A DNA stretch of 64,000 bases, from positions 1-64,000 of the forward strand of contig JAJEAD010000059.1 of assembly GCA_022824305.1 (NCBI GenBank), read 5' to 3'. A program made the position numbers and the translations under genes. This DNA comes from Gammaproteobacteria bacterium (GTDB taxonomy: Bacteria; Pseudomonadota; Gammaproteobacteria; HK1). This document shows positions 33,574-41,011 of the stretch, piece after piece; within the stretch, counting starts at the first letter, position 1, and each line of letters begins with the position of its first letter. The notes beneath the pieces were generated by a model that had not been told where the DNA came from, did not search any database, and was given only the letters and a program-made list of their open reading frames with translations.

Positions 33574-35271
33574 CTACAGCTCACGAGCCGCCATCCGGTC
33601 CCGGATGTGCTCGGCCTGGCGGATGGCGAGGGTCACGATCAGCAGCGTGGGATTGGGCGCCATCGAGGTCGTGAACTGGCTCCCGTCCGAAACGAAGAGG
33701 TTCTCGATGTCGTGGCTTCGCCCGAAAGCGTCCAGCACGCCCCGTTCCGGATCCCGGCTCATGCGGCAGGTTCCCATGTTGTGCGAGGCGGGAAGGGGTG
33801 GAGCGACCCACACGCGGCTCGCGCCCGCGGCCTCCGCCAGCGCCCTGGTCCTCTCGTTGGCGTAGCGCTTCATCGCGATGTCGTTCGGGTGGTCGTCGAG
33901 GTGCAGGGTCGGGATGGGCAGGCCGAAGTCGTCCTTCTCGGTCGGGTGCAGGGTGATCCGGTTCGTCTCCAACGGCAGGTCTTCGCCGTTGAAGTGAAAG
34001 CCGCCGATGTGGGCGTAGTCCTCGATCCAGCTCGTGTACTCCCGGCCCCAGCCCCTGGGGTTCATGAAGGCGGCGAGGAAGGTGAGGCCGAGACCGAGGG
34101 AGCCGCTGAAGTAGCCGGCCGCGAATCCCCGGGAGTCGTCGTGGCCGGCCTCGTCGCGCACGATGCCTCCCGTGACCCGCCCCCGGTACATGTGCACCGG
34201 CTGCTCGAAGACCCCGTAGAGGTAGCCGGTGGTGTGGCGCATGTAGTTGCGCCCGAGCTGACCCGAGGAGTTGGCGAGCCCGTCGGGAAAGCGGCTCGAT
34301 TCGGAGTTGAGCAGCAGGCGGGTGGTCTCGAAGGCGTTCGCGGCCACGCACACGATGCGCGCGCGCTGGCGCTGCGTCTCGCCCGCGCCGTCGATGTAGA
34401 CGACCTCCCGCACCCGGTTGCGATCGTCGTGCTCGATGCGCACCGCCATGCAGCGGGTGCGCACCTCGCAACGGCCCGACGCCTCCGCCGCGGGAAGCTC
34501 GGAGTTCATCGTCGACCACTTCGCGCCCGAGCGGCAGCCCTGCATGCAGAAGCCGATCTGGTCGCAACTGTTCCGCCCCCCGTAGGGCACGGAGTTGATC
34601 GCGGTCGGGTTGGTGTCGTAGTCCCGGTAGCCCATGCGCTTCGCCCCGAGCGCGAGCAGCTTGTACACGTTGTTGCCGGGATGCAGGGGGATGCCGTTCC
34701 GGCCCGTGACCCCCATCTTCTTCTCGGCGCGCACGTACCAGGGCTCGATCTCCTCGAAGGTGAAGGGCCAGTCGGCGAGGTTCGCTCCCTCCACCTCGCC
34801 GTAGACGCTGCGCGCCCGGAACTCGTGGGGCTGCACGCGGGGGCACATCGCGGTCCAGTGCAGGGTGGAGCCGCCGTAGCCCTTGCACACCCAGGTCGGC
34901 GCTGCCGCGAAGTCGCGCGCCACCGGCGAGGAGCCCGTGGCGTCGCGCTTGTCCTTCCAGGTGAAGCGCTCCCACATCTCCCACTCGTCGTTGACGAAGT
35001 CGTCCATCGTGAAGCGCGGCCCCGCCTCCAGCAGCACGACGTCGATGCCCTGACGGGTCAGCTCGTTGGCCAGCGTGCCGCCCCCCGCGCCCGAGCCGAT
35101 GACCACCACGACGGAATCGTCGTTCCGGTCGTAGGTGACGGTGGGCACGTCGCGCTCGACGCTGCGCACCAGCTTCTTCAGCGCCGGCTTCCCTTCTCCT
35201 TCTCGCTTCGGTACGCGCGGGTGCCGCGCTCTCTGCCGCTGGCCGCGCCGGCGCTGCCCGCTGCGACTCAT
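33574..35271 (-). CDS. GMC-family FAD oxidoreductase (gluconate 2-dehydrogenase large-subunit type)
   Basis: The 565-residue protein has the FAD Rossmann motif VVVVIGSGAGGGTLANEL near residue 60, the GYGGSTLHWTAMCPR region, and the C-terminal HNMGTCRM and NPTLLIVTLA segments that hold the catalytic histidine and asparagine of GMC enzymes. Its start overlaps the small-subunit stop as ATGA. No signal peptide is present; in such complexes the small subunit may carry export information. No cytochrome subunit follows. Substrate is unknown (sugars, alcohols or polyols are typical). Confidence 0.88.
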   Translation of the reverse strand: MSRSGQRRRGQRQRARHPRVPKREGEGKPALKKLVRSVERDVPTVTYDRNDDSVVVVIGSGAGGGTLANELTRQGIDVVLLEAGPRFTMDDFVNDEWEMWERFTWKDKRDATGSSPVARDFAAAPTWVCKGYGGSTLHWTAMCPRVQPHEFRARSVYGEVEGANLADWPFTFEEIEPWYVRAEKKMGVTGRNGIPLHPGNNVYKLLALGAKRMGYRDYDTNPTAINSVPYGGRNSCDQIGFCMQGCRSGAKWSTMNSELPAAEASGRCEVRTRCMAVRIEHDDRNRVREVVYIDGAGETQRQRARIVCVAANAFETTRLLLNSESSRFPDGLANSSGQLGRNYMRHTTGYLYGVFEQPVHMYRGRVTGGIVRDEAGHDDSRGFAAGYFSGSLGLGLTFLAAFMNPRGWGREYTSWIEDYAHIGGFHFNGEDLPLETNRITLHPTEKDDFGLPIPTLHLDDHPNDIAMKRYANERTRALAEAAGASRVWVAPPLPASHNMGTCRMSRDPERGVLDAFGRSHDIENLFVSDGSQFTTSMAPNPTLLIVTLAIRQAEHIRDRMAAREL

Positions 35272-35666
35272 TCCTCCGGCACCCACGCGGCGTCGTCGAA
35301 TCCGCGCTTCACGTAGCCGCCGAGGTGGGAGGAGGGTCCCTCGTAGCCGAAACGCGCCCGGACCACGGGGTTTCGGTAGAGCCCGCGCACAGTCGCCCCC
35401 CGGACGTCGTTGAAGAAGTCCGAACCCTCGATCTCCTTCAGGACCTCCACCTTGCGCTCGTCCGGGAGATCGACGAAGGGCCGCTCCATCGCGGCATCCA
35501 GCAGCTCCACGCCCTCGACCAGCAGGCGGGCGCGCTCCTCGTCCGATGCGTTCGCAATCCCTCGCACCACGTCGGCGTAGGGAGTGTCGTCGAGCACGTC
35601 GTGCGGAAAGAGCTGTCGCGCCATCGCGACGAGTGTGGCCCGACAGTGCGCGTCCAGCTCCAGCAC
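35268..35666 (-). CDS. Gluconate 2-dehydrogenase subunit 3-like small subunit
   Basis: The 132-residue protein has the opening helix DAHCRATLVAMARQLFPHD and the later FFNDVRGATVRGLYRNPVVRARFGYEGPS, both characteristic of subunit 3 proteins that accompany GMC dehydrogenases. The longest start is GTG at 35666. It is coupled by ATGA to the large subunit. The 276 bases upstream hold nothing recognisable. Confidence 0.82.
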   Translation of the reverse strand: MLELDAHCRATLVAMARQLFPHDVLDDTPYADVVRGIANASDEERARLLVEGVELLDAAMERPFVDLPDERKVEVLKEIEGSDFFNDVRGATVRGLYRNPVVRARFGYEGPSSHLGGYVKRGFDDAAWVPEE

Positions 35667-35942
35667 GGCGCGGCCCCCCGGATCAGGTCCGGCCGCTCAC
35701 CGAAGGATGCCCCTCAACCACTCGCGCGTCTCGAGCCGTCGCTCCGCCCGAGGCCCGCCGTCAACCGCGTGCCGGTCGCCTCAGCGCCGCCGGCGTGCCC
35801 CACCCCTTCCCGCAACCGGGTCGGCCGGGCGCGCAGTGCCATCGGCGGGGCCTCGATTTCGGCGCATGCAGCCGAGACGGTGTGGACCGTCGGTCCCATG
35901 CCGATCATGTAGCGCATCCGATACGCACCTTCAAGCGCAGGG

Positions 35943-37202
35943 TCAGGGGCCGAGCGCGGTGAGTGGCGTCAGCACCACTCCGTCGGGCCGGGTGTAGCCG
36001 TGGCCGATCCCCACGATCACCGTGAGTGCGCCCGGTGGGCCGGTGCGGTCCGGATCCACCCGATCCCGCAGCTTGAGCAGGTTCCTCACCCCTTCCTCTA
36101 TGGGTCCCTCGCCGCCGAGCTTGATCTCGACCCCCATCCACGCGCCGCCTGCCGTCTCGACGATGGCGTCCACTTCCAGGCCGGTATTGTCGCGGTAGTG
36201 ATACACCTCGGCGTCGTGCGCCTGGGAGTAGACCCGAAGATCCCTCACGACCAGGGACTCGAAGAAGAACCCGAAAGAGCCGAGATCGGCCCGCAGCCGG
36301 TCCGGGCCGGAACGAAGCGCGGCGACGGCCAGCGACGGATCGACGAAGTGCCGCTTGGGTGATCGGCGCAACCGGGACCGGGAACGGAGATGCGCGGGCC
36401 ACGCCGGCTGATCCTCGGTCACGAAGACGCGCTCGAGCGCGTTCAGGTAGCTCTGCACGGTCTCCGGGTGCAGAGGACCCGCATTTCCTCCCGCGTCGGC
36501 GGCGATGACGGAGACTGCCGCCTCCGTGGCCACGTTCCGGGCCAACGATTGCAACACTCGCCGCACCAGCACCGGGTCGCGACGGATTCCGTCCACGCGC
36601 CTGATGTCGGTGCGACGAATCTCCTCCAGGTAGTCTCGGACGAAGCGCTGGGCATCGTTCGTCGCGGCGCCGATCATGCCGGGCCAGCCGCCCCGGCAAA
36701 CGAGATCGACGAGATCCGCGAGCGTCGTCCGGCTGTGCTGCGCCGGCACCGGCTCGGCGCGCAGCATGGCTTCAAGAGACATCGCTCCGGTCGAGTGCCC
36801 GGATTCAAGGAGCGACATCGGCCGCATCGAGAGTCGGGACACCCGGCCCGCGCCGGTGTGCCGAGTGGTGTCGTCAGGGGGCAGCGCCGAGCCGGTCAGG
36901 ATGAATCGGCCCGTCCCGCCGCCCATGTCTACCGCACGGCGCACGTGGTTCCAGATCGACGGCGCGGTCTGCCATTCGTCAATCAGGCGCGGCGCCGCTC
37001 CTTCCAGGACGAGGCTCGGCTCGAGCTCGGCGGCGTGCCGCAGTCCGGCGTCCACGTCGAGCAGTACCTCGCTTGCCGTGTGACGCCGGCCGGTCGCTGT
37101 CTTCCCGCAGGCTCGGGGCCCCTCGATCAGCACCGCTCCGGCCGATCCGAGTCTCGCACCAAGCTCCCTGTCGACGATTCGCGGGCGGTAGTTCTCTGCC
37201 AA
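35943..37202 (-). CDS. AAA-type ATPase with DUF4143 C-terminal domain
   Basis: The 419-residue protein has a P-loop GPRACGKT (28-35), a Walker-B-like RLIDEW, FILTGSA (sensor region), and a DUF4143 end with DNTGLEVDAIVETAGGAWMGVEIKLG. D...E-x-K suggests a PD-(D/E)XK-like nuclease fold. The start is TTG at 37202, with GGGAG and AAGGA just upstream. Such genes are mobile, patchily distributed and of unclear role, and are often found near toxin-antitoxin genes. Three tandem repeats lie upstream. Confidence 0.85.
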   Translation of the reverse strand: MAENYRPRIVDRELGARLGSAGAVLIEGPRACGKTATGRRHTASEVLLDVDAGLRHAAELEPSLVLEGAAPRLIDEWQTAPSIWNHVRRAVDMGGGTGRFILTGSALPPDDTTRHTGAGRVSRLSMRPMSLLESGHSTGAMSLEAMLRAEPVPAQHSRTTLADLVDLVCRGGWPGMIGAATNDAQRFVRDYLEEIRRTDIRRVDGIRRDPVLVRRVLQSLARNVATEAAVSVIAADAGGNAGPLHPETVQSYLNALERVFVTEDQPAWPAHLRSRSRLRRSPKRHFVDPSLAVAALRSGPDRLRADLGSFGFFFESLVVRDLRVYSQAHDAEVYHYRDNTGLEVDAIVETAGGAWMGVEIKLGGEGPIEEGVRNLLKLRDRVDPDRTGPPGALTVIVGIGHGYTRPDGVVLTPLTALGP

Positions 37203-37247
37203 TCCTTCGCTCCCGGTCGATCCGTCCCGGCTCCCGAGCGGACTTCC

Positions 37248-37316
37248 TCAACCGTGGTTTCGCAACGAATTCAACCGTGGTTTTGCAATAGTTTCAACCG
37301 GCGTTCTGCAACTCGA
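37248..37316. repeat. Three tandem 23-bp repeats upstream of the DUF4143 ATPase
   Basis: Units at 37248-37270, 37271-37293 and 37294-37316 all start TCAACCG and share the core GTT-T-GCAA; the first two differ mainly in the last few bases. The third has diverged. On the minus strand each reads TTGCaAAACCACGGTTGA, a head-to-tail array 46 bases before the TTG start. It looks like a binding array for a regulator, possibly the ATPase itself. Confidence 0.7.
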
Positions 37317-37550
37317 TCCAACTCCCGGCGTGAAGGCAGGCATCTACTCTCCCCTCGAGTTTCGGTAGCCGCCCTCGCCCGCGGCGCGCTTGGCGTCAGC
37401 CGTGTTCGCCTGTTCATTGGTCGGCCTCAGGTTTGCGCCATCCTCTCCCTCTTGCGCACAGCGATGACGAGCATGGCCCACAGGACCGTCCTCCCGGACC
37501 CGGGTGATCGAGCCCGCAACTCTTGAACTTTCTTCAAGATGTCTCATAAA

Positions 37551-37578
37551 GTGAACAATAAAACTGTTTATTGCTCAC
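37551..37578. promoter_or_regulatory. 28-bp inverted repeat before hipBA (probable HipB operator)
   Basis: The arms GTGAACAATAAA and TTTATTGCTCAC pair with a single mismatch around ACTG. The repeat ends 15 bases before the hipB ATG and overlaps the leader, the usual place for antitoxin autorepression. A second repeat, CTTGAA...TTCAAG, lies 13 bases further upstream. Confidence 0.65.
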
Positions 37579-37593
37579 AGGATAAGACAGACG

Positions 37594-37929
37594 ATGAGAA
37601 CGTCAGCGACACAGGCGCTTCCCAGAGCAGCCAGACAGGCCCTCGCCAAGCTGGGCGCGGACATCGCGGTCGCCCGCAAGAAACGTCGCATCTCGACGGT
37701 CTCGATGGCTGAGCGTGCGTTCATCAGCCGCGGCACCCTCTACAAGGTCGAAAGAGGCTCTCCATCGGTCTCGATGGGCATCTACGCTACGGTCCTGGCC
37801 ATCCTGGGGCTCGCCGACCGCCTCGCCCAGGCGGCCGACCGGCGCAACGATTCCCTCGGACTGGACATCGAAGAGGATCGGCTGCCCAGGAAGGTGCGCC
37901 CGCGCCGCCGCACCCCGACCCCGCCATGA
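37594..37929 (+). CDS. hipB: HipB-like XRE-family antitoxin
   Basis: The 111-residue protein has a helix-turn-helix (LGADIAVARKKRRISTVSM, then AERAFISRGTLYKVERG) and a basic, proline-rich tail. AGGATAA lies about 9 nt before ATG 37594. Its stop overlaps the hipA start (ATGA). It should bind the upstream inverted repeat and hold HipA inactive. Confidence 0.88.
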   Translation: MRTSATQALPRAARQALAKLGADIAVARKKRRISTVSMAERAFISRGTLYKVERGSPSVSMGIYATVLAILGLADRLAQAADRRNDSLGLDIEEDRLPRKVRPRRRTPTPP

Positions 37930-39149
37930 CCGACACCATCGAGGTCTTTGTCGACGATGGCGGAGAAACACGTTTCGTCGGCCGGTGCCGTTACATCGCC
38001 AGTCACCGCGGCCAAAGCTCGGTCTTCGAATACGGCGACGCATGGCTCGGCCGCGCCAGTGCTTTCGCCCTGGATCCAGCGAACCTGCCGCTGGAACAAC
38101 AGCAGACATATACCTCCTCCGGCAAGTCGGCATTGCCTGGTGCGATGCGCGACACCGCACCGGACCGCTGGGGCCAACAGCTTGTACGGCGCGCGTTTCG
38201 CAAAGGCGGCGAGCAACGCGCCTTGTCCGAGATCGACTATCTCCTCGCCATCAACGATCAGACCAGAATTGGCGCTCTCCGGTACCGCCGGGAAGGTGAG
38301 GAGACCTTCGACCACAACATTGGCCGCTACCGCGTGCCTCCCCTGATCCGGCTGCCGGCGCTCCTCAACGCCGCCGACGCGGTACTCTCCAACACCGACA
38401 CCGCGGAAGACCTGAAGCTCCTGCTGAACGAGGGCTCGCCACTCGGTGGCGCTCGCCCGAAATCTGCCGTCATCGACGATGAGGGTCGCCCGGCGATCGC
38501 CAAGTTTCCGAAGACCGATGACGATCGCAGCATCCCGCATGGCGAAGTGCTGGCGATGACGCTCGCCACCGCCGCCGGCATCAATGTTGCCGAGTCGACA
38601 CTCCTGGATGTGGCCGGCCGGCCGGTGTCCCTGATAACGCGCTTCGACCGTGATCGAGACCGGAGAATTCCGTTCATTTCCGCCATGACCCTGCTCGGGC
38701 TCAGCGACGGCGACGACGCGACTTACACGGACATCTCAGAGGTCATCAGAATGTACTCGAGCGCGCCGACCGAAGACCTGCATGAGCTGTGGAGGCGTAT
38801 GGTCTTCAACGTGATGGTCGGCAATCTCGACGATCACCTCCGCAACCACGGCTTCCTCTACGACCGCGACAACAAGTGGCGTCTTTCGCCGGCCTATGAC
38901 CTCAACCCGGTGCCGCTGGCCGAGAAGGCGCGGGAGTTGACGACGTGGATATCGGATGAGGGGCCGGATGCCGACCTGGACCTTGCCCGCAACGCTGCGC
39001 CGTACTTCGAGCTGGACCTGGTCCGGGGCAATGCCATCATCGATGAAGTCGCGGCTGTACTGGGTAGCTGGAAGGACATCGCGCGAGGGCTGCGGATGAG
39101 CGCATCGGATCTCGCTGCCTATGCGACGGCGATCAGGGATGCGGCATAG
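37926..39149 (+). CDS. hipA: HipA-like serine/threonine kinase toxin
   Basis: The 407-residue protein has the N-terminal couple-hipA subdomain with GAMRDTAPDRWGQQL near 72-85, the ejectable phosphoserine loop GGARPKSAV near 174-182, the kinase catalytic stretch VGNLDDHLRNHGF (about 298-310), and the metal-binding AYDLNP (D325). HipA toxins phosphorylate aminoacyl-tRNA synthetases and cause dormancy. All key residues are present, so it is probably active. Confidence 0.9.
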   Translation: MTDTIEVFVDDGGETRFVGRCRYIASHRGQSSVFEYGDAWLGRASAFALDPANLPLEQQQTYTSSGKSALPGAMRDTAPDRWGQQLVRRAFRKGGEQRALSEIDYLLAINDQTRIGALRYRREGEETFDHNIGRYRVPPLIRLPALLNAADAVLSNTDTAEDLKLLLNEGSPLGGARPKSAVIDDEGRPAIAKFPKTDDDRSIPHGEVLAMTLATAAGINVAESTLLDVAGRPVSLITRFDRDRDRRIPFISAMTLLGLSDGDDATYTDISEVIRMYSSAPTEDLHELWRRMVFNVMVGNLDDHLRNHGFLYDRDNKWRLSPAYDLNPVPLAEKARELTTWISDEGPDADLDLARNAAPYFELDLVRGNAIIDEVAAVLGSWKDIARGLRMSASDLAAYATAIRDAA

Positions 39150-39433
39150 AAGGAGAAACGCGCCGGTCGATTCATCGCTCCGTGCAACGTCCCTCGCCGG
39201 GGCGCTGGTCGAGGCCGGGCGCTACCTGAGCAACCTGTCCACCGCGCCGTAGCGCGGCGCGCATTGAGGGGAACGTACGGGGGGCCGCAGCCCTGCGCGG
39301 TAGTGTTCGCCGGGCGGAAGGTCCGAGCCTGGATGGCCGAGGTGCTGGCGGGCGTTCAGGGCCGGCACCACGGCACTCGCACCGATCTGGCCGCCGCCGG
39401 AGGCCACACCCGCCCAGCGCCCGGAAGGGGCTA

Positions 39434-39454
39434 GCTCGCCCTCAGGGGGCGAGC
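39434..39454. terminator. Hairpin at the convergent hipA / Fe-S gene ends
   Basis: An 8-bp perfect stem GCTCGCCC/GGGCGAGC with a 5-nt loop overlaps the stop of the minus-strand Fe-S gene. There is no T-tract on either side. The 285 bases between it and hipA hold no clear gene, only short coding-like scraps. Confidence 0.35.
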
Positions 39455-40785
39455 CCGTAGCTCTTCGCCATGAGCTCGATGGGGTGGAAGGGGCCCTGGC
39501 GGGGGGGCGCCGCGCCGCCCGTCACGGAGGGTATGCCGTGGGCGATCCGGTCCCCGGCGAGCGGGCACTCCGAGGCGAGGAAGCGGCGGCCGCTCTCCGC
39601 GCTCTGGCGCATCACCCGCTCGCCCACCTTCATGCTCGTGTCGTAGTTCTCCTTCAGGATCCCCCACGTTCCCCCGTGGCCGGAGCAGCCCTCCGAGATC
39701 ATGACGTCGCACCCGGGGATCGCGCGCAGCATCACCGCCGCCTTGGCGCCGACGCCCTGGGCTCGGGCGTGGCAGGCGAGATGCAGCACGACGCCGCCGT
39801 CCAGGGGCGCGAGCCCCTCCGCGAGCCCGTCGGTGCGCTCGATCGCGACCACGTACTCGCAGATGTCGAAGGCGTTGGCGGCGAGGCGCTCGACCGCCTT
39901 GTCTCCCGGCAGGTACCGGGGCCAGGTCGTCTTCAGCATCAAGGCGCAGGAGGGGACGAGGGTGACGACGTCGTAACCGTCGTCCATCCACCGGCCGAGC
40001 TCCGCCGCCACCCGCCGGGCGCGGCGCGTCACCTCACCCAGGTCGCCTTCCTCGAGCTGCGGCATGCCGCAGCACTCCGGGTAGGCGATCCCGGTCTCGA
40101 CTCCGTTGCGGGCGAGCACCGCGCGCGCCGCGAGCCCGATGCCCGGGTTGTGATACTCGACGAAGCAGGTCGCGTAGATGACGGCCTTGCGGCGCGCGGC
40201 GGGCGCGTCGGGGGCCGGTGTGGGCGGCGCCGCCTTCGCCTGCCGGCTGAAGGTCGCGGAGTGGGCGCGAGGCAGCTCGCTCTCGCGGTGAATGCCGGTC
40301 GTCCACTCCAGGATCGGTCGCGTCACCGGATTGCGGGGCCGGGAGGCCCAGTTGACGATGGGGGCGACCGAGGTCATCAGGCGCCCGTTCCGGTCCGTCT
40401 TCCGGAGCTCCCTGACCACTCGGCCGGTCCGGCCCGCTTTCGCCTCCCGGGCGCGACTGCGCACCATGAGGCTCGGGAAATCCACCGCGTACGCGTGGGG
40501 CGCCACGTAGGGGCAGACGGGATAGCACATGTCGCACAGGGTGCAGGCGTCGGCGACCGGGGCGAAACGCTCGAGCGGCGCGGAGGCGATGCCGCCGGGC
40601 TCGCGGTCCGCGATGTCGAAGAGGCGGGGGAAGGAGTCGCAGAGCATCTCGCAGCGCCGGCAGGCGCTGCACACTTCGAAAACCCGGCGGGCCTCGGTCT
40701 CGAGCGCGGCGGGGTCGAGCCAGGAAGGACTCCGCCAGTCGACCGCGGGCCGGGCCGCCGCGGCCGTCGTCTCGTTCTCCGCCAT
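39442..40785 (-). CDS. GlpC/HdrD-like Fe-S electron-transfer protein
   Basis: The 447-residue protein has two ferredoxin-type [4Fe-4S] motifs: C39, C42, C45, C49 and C81, C84, C87, C91. Two cysteine-rich CCG-type regions follow (PECCGMPQLEEGD near 235 and a CSGHGG variant near 385). This is the layout of GlpC, of glycolate oxidase iron-sulfur subunits and of HdrD. It probably passes electrons from the dehydrogenase encoded upstream to quinones or another carrier. GGGAG precedes ATG 40785. It is the last gene of the M24-TMADH operon, 16 bases after the 39-aa gene. Confidence 0.85.
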   Translation of the reverse strand: MAENETTAAAARPAVDWRSPSWLDPAALETEARRVFEVCSACRRCEMLCDSFPRLFDIADREPGGIASAPLERFAPVADACTLCDMCYPVCPYVAPHAYAVDFPSLMVRSRAREAKAGRTGRVVRELRKTDRNGRLMTSVAPIVNWASRPRNPVTRPILEWTTGIHRESELPRAHSATFSRQAKAAPPTPAPDAPAARRKAVIYATCFVEYHNPGIGLAARAVLARNGVETGIAYPECCGMPQLEEGDLGEVTRRARRVAAELGRWMDDGYDVVTLVPSCALMLKTTWPRYLPGDKAVERLAANAFDICEYVVAIERTDGLAEGLAPLDGGVVLHLACHARAQGVGAKAAVMLRAIPGCDVMISEGCSGHGGTWGILKENYDTSMKVGERVMRQSAESGRRFLASECPLAGDRIAHGIPSVTGGAAPPRQGPFHPIELMAKSYGLAP

Positions 40786-40801
40786 GCGCGCGCTCCCGTC
40801 C

Positions 40802-40921
40802 TCAGTCGCGGGGCTTGCCGGGACCCCAGGTGTCCGAGAGCGTGTATCCGAGCGGGAAGGGATCGCTCGGGTGCACGCCCGGCAGCTCCATCTCGTGGTC
40901 GGGACGTGTCCCGGTCGCCAT
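40802..40921 (-). CDS. 39-residue protein in the TMADH operon
   Basis: ATG 40921 has a strong AAGGAG 10 nt upstream, and the frame runs to TGA at 40804-40802, 16 bases before the Fe-S gene. The product is hydrophilic, with PGVHPSDPFPLGYTLSDTW and a GPGKPRD end, and no membrane segment. A good ribosome site, tight placement between two metabolic genes and non-random composition support a real gene. I do not recognise it. It might be a small subunit or assembly peptide for the dehydrogenase or Fe-S protein. Confidence 0.6.
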   Translation of the reverse strand: MATGTRPDHEMELPGVHPSDPFPLGYTLSDTWGPGKPRD

Positions 40922-41011
40922 GAGCGTTTCTCCTTCCGGCCCGATCCGCACCCGCTGAATAAGGAAAGGACCCGATCAAGTCAAATCGCGCGCCGGCGCC
41001 GATGCCGCGGG

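Larger units (their letters stand above)
37203..37593. other. Divergent intergenic region between the DUF4143 ATPase and hipB
   Basis: The 391 bases hold no gene. They contain the 23-bp tandem repeats (37248-37316), a CTTGAA/TTCAAG inverted repeat (37522-37538), and the 28-bp hip operator (37551-37578). The sequence becomes AT-rich next to hipB, as expected for its promoter. Confidence 0.6.

Noticed and set aside
37248-37316. Small CRISPR array
   Set aside because: The three units are contiguous with no spacers, diverged, and there are no cas genes.
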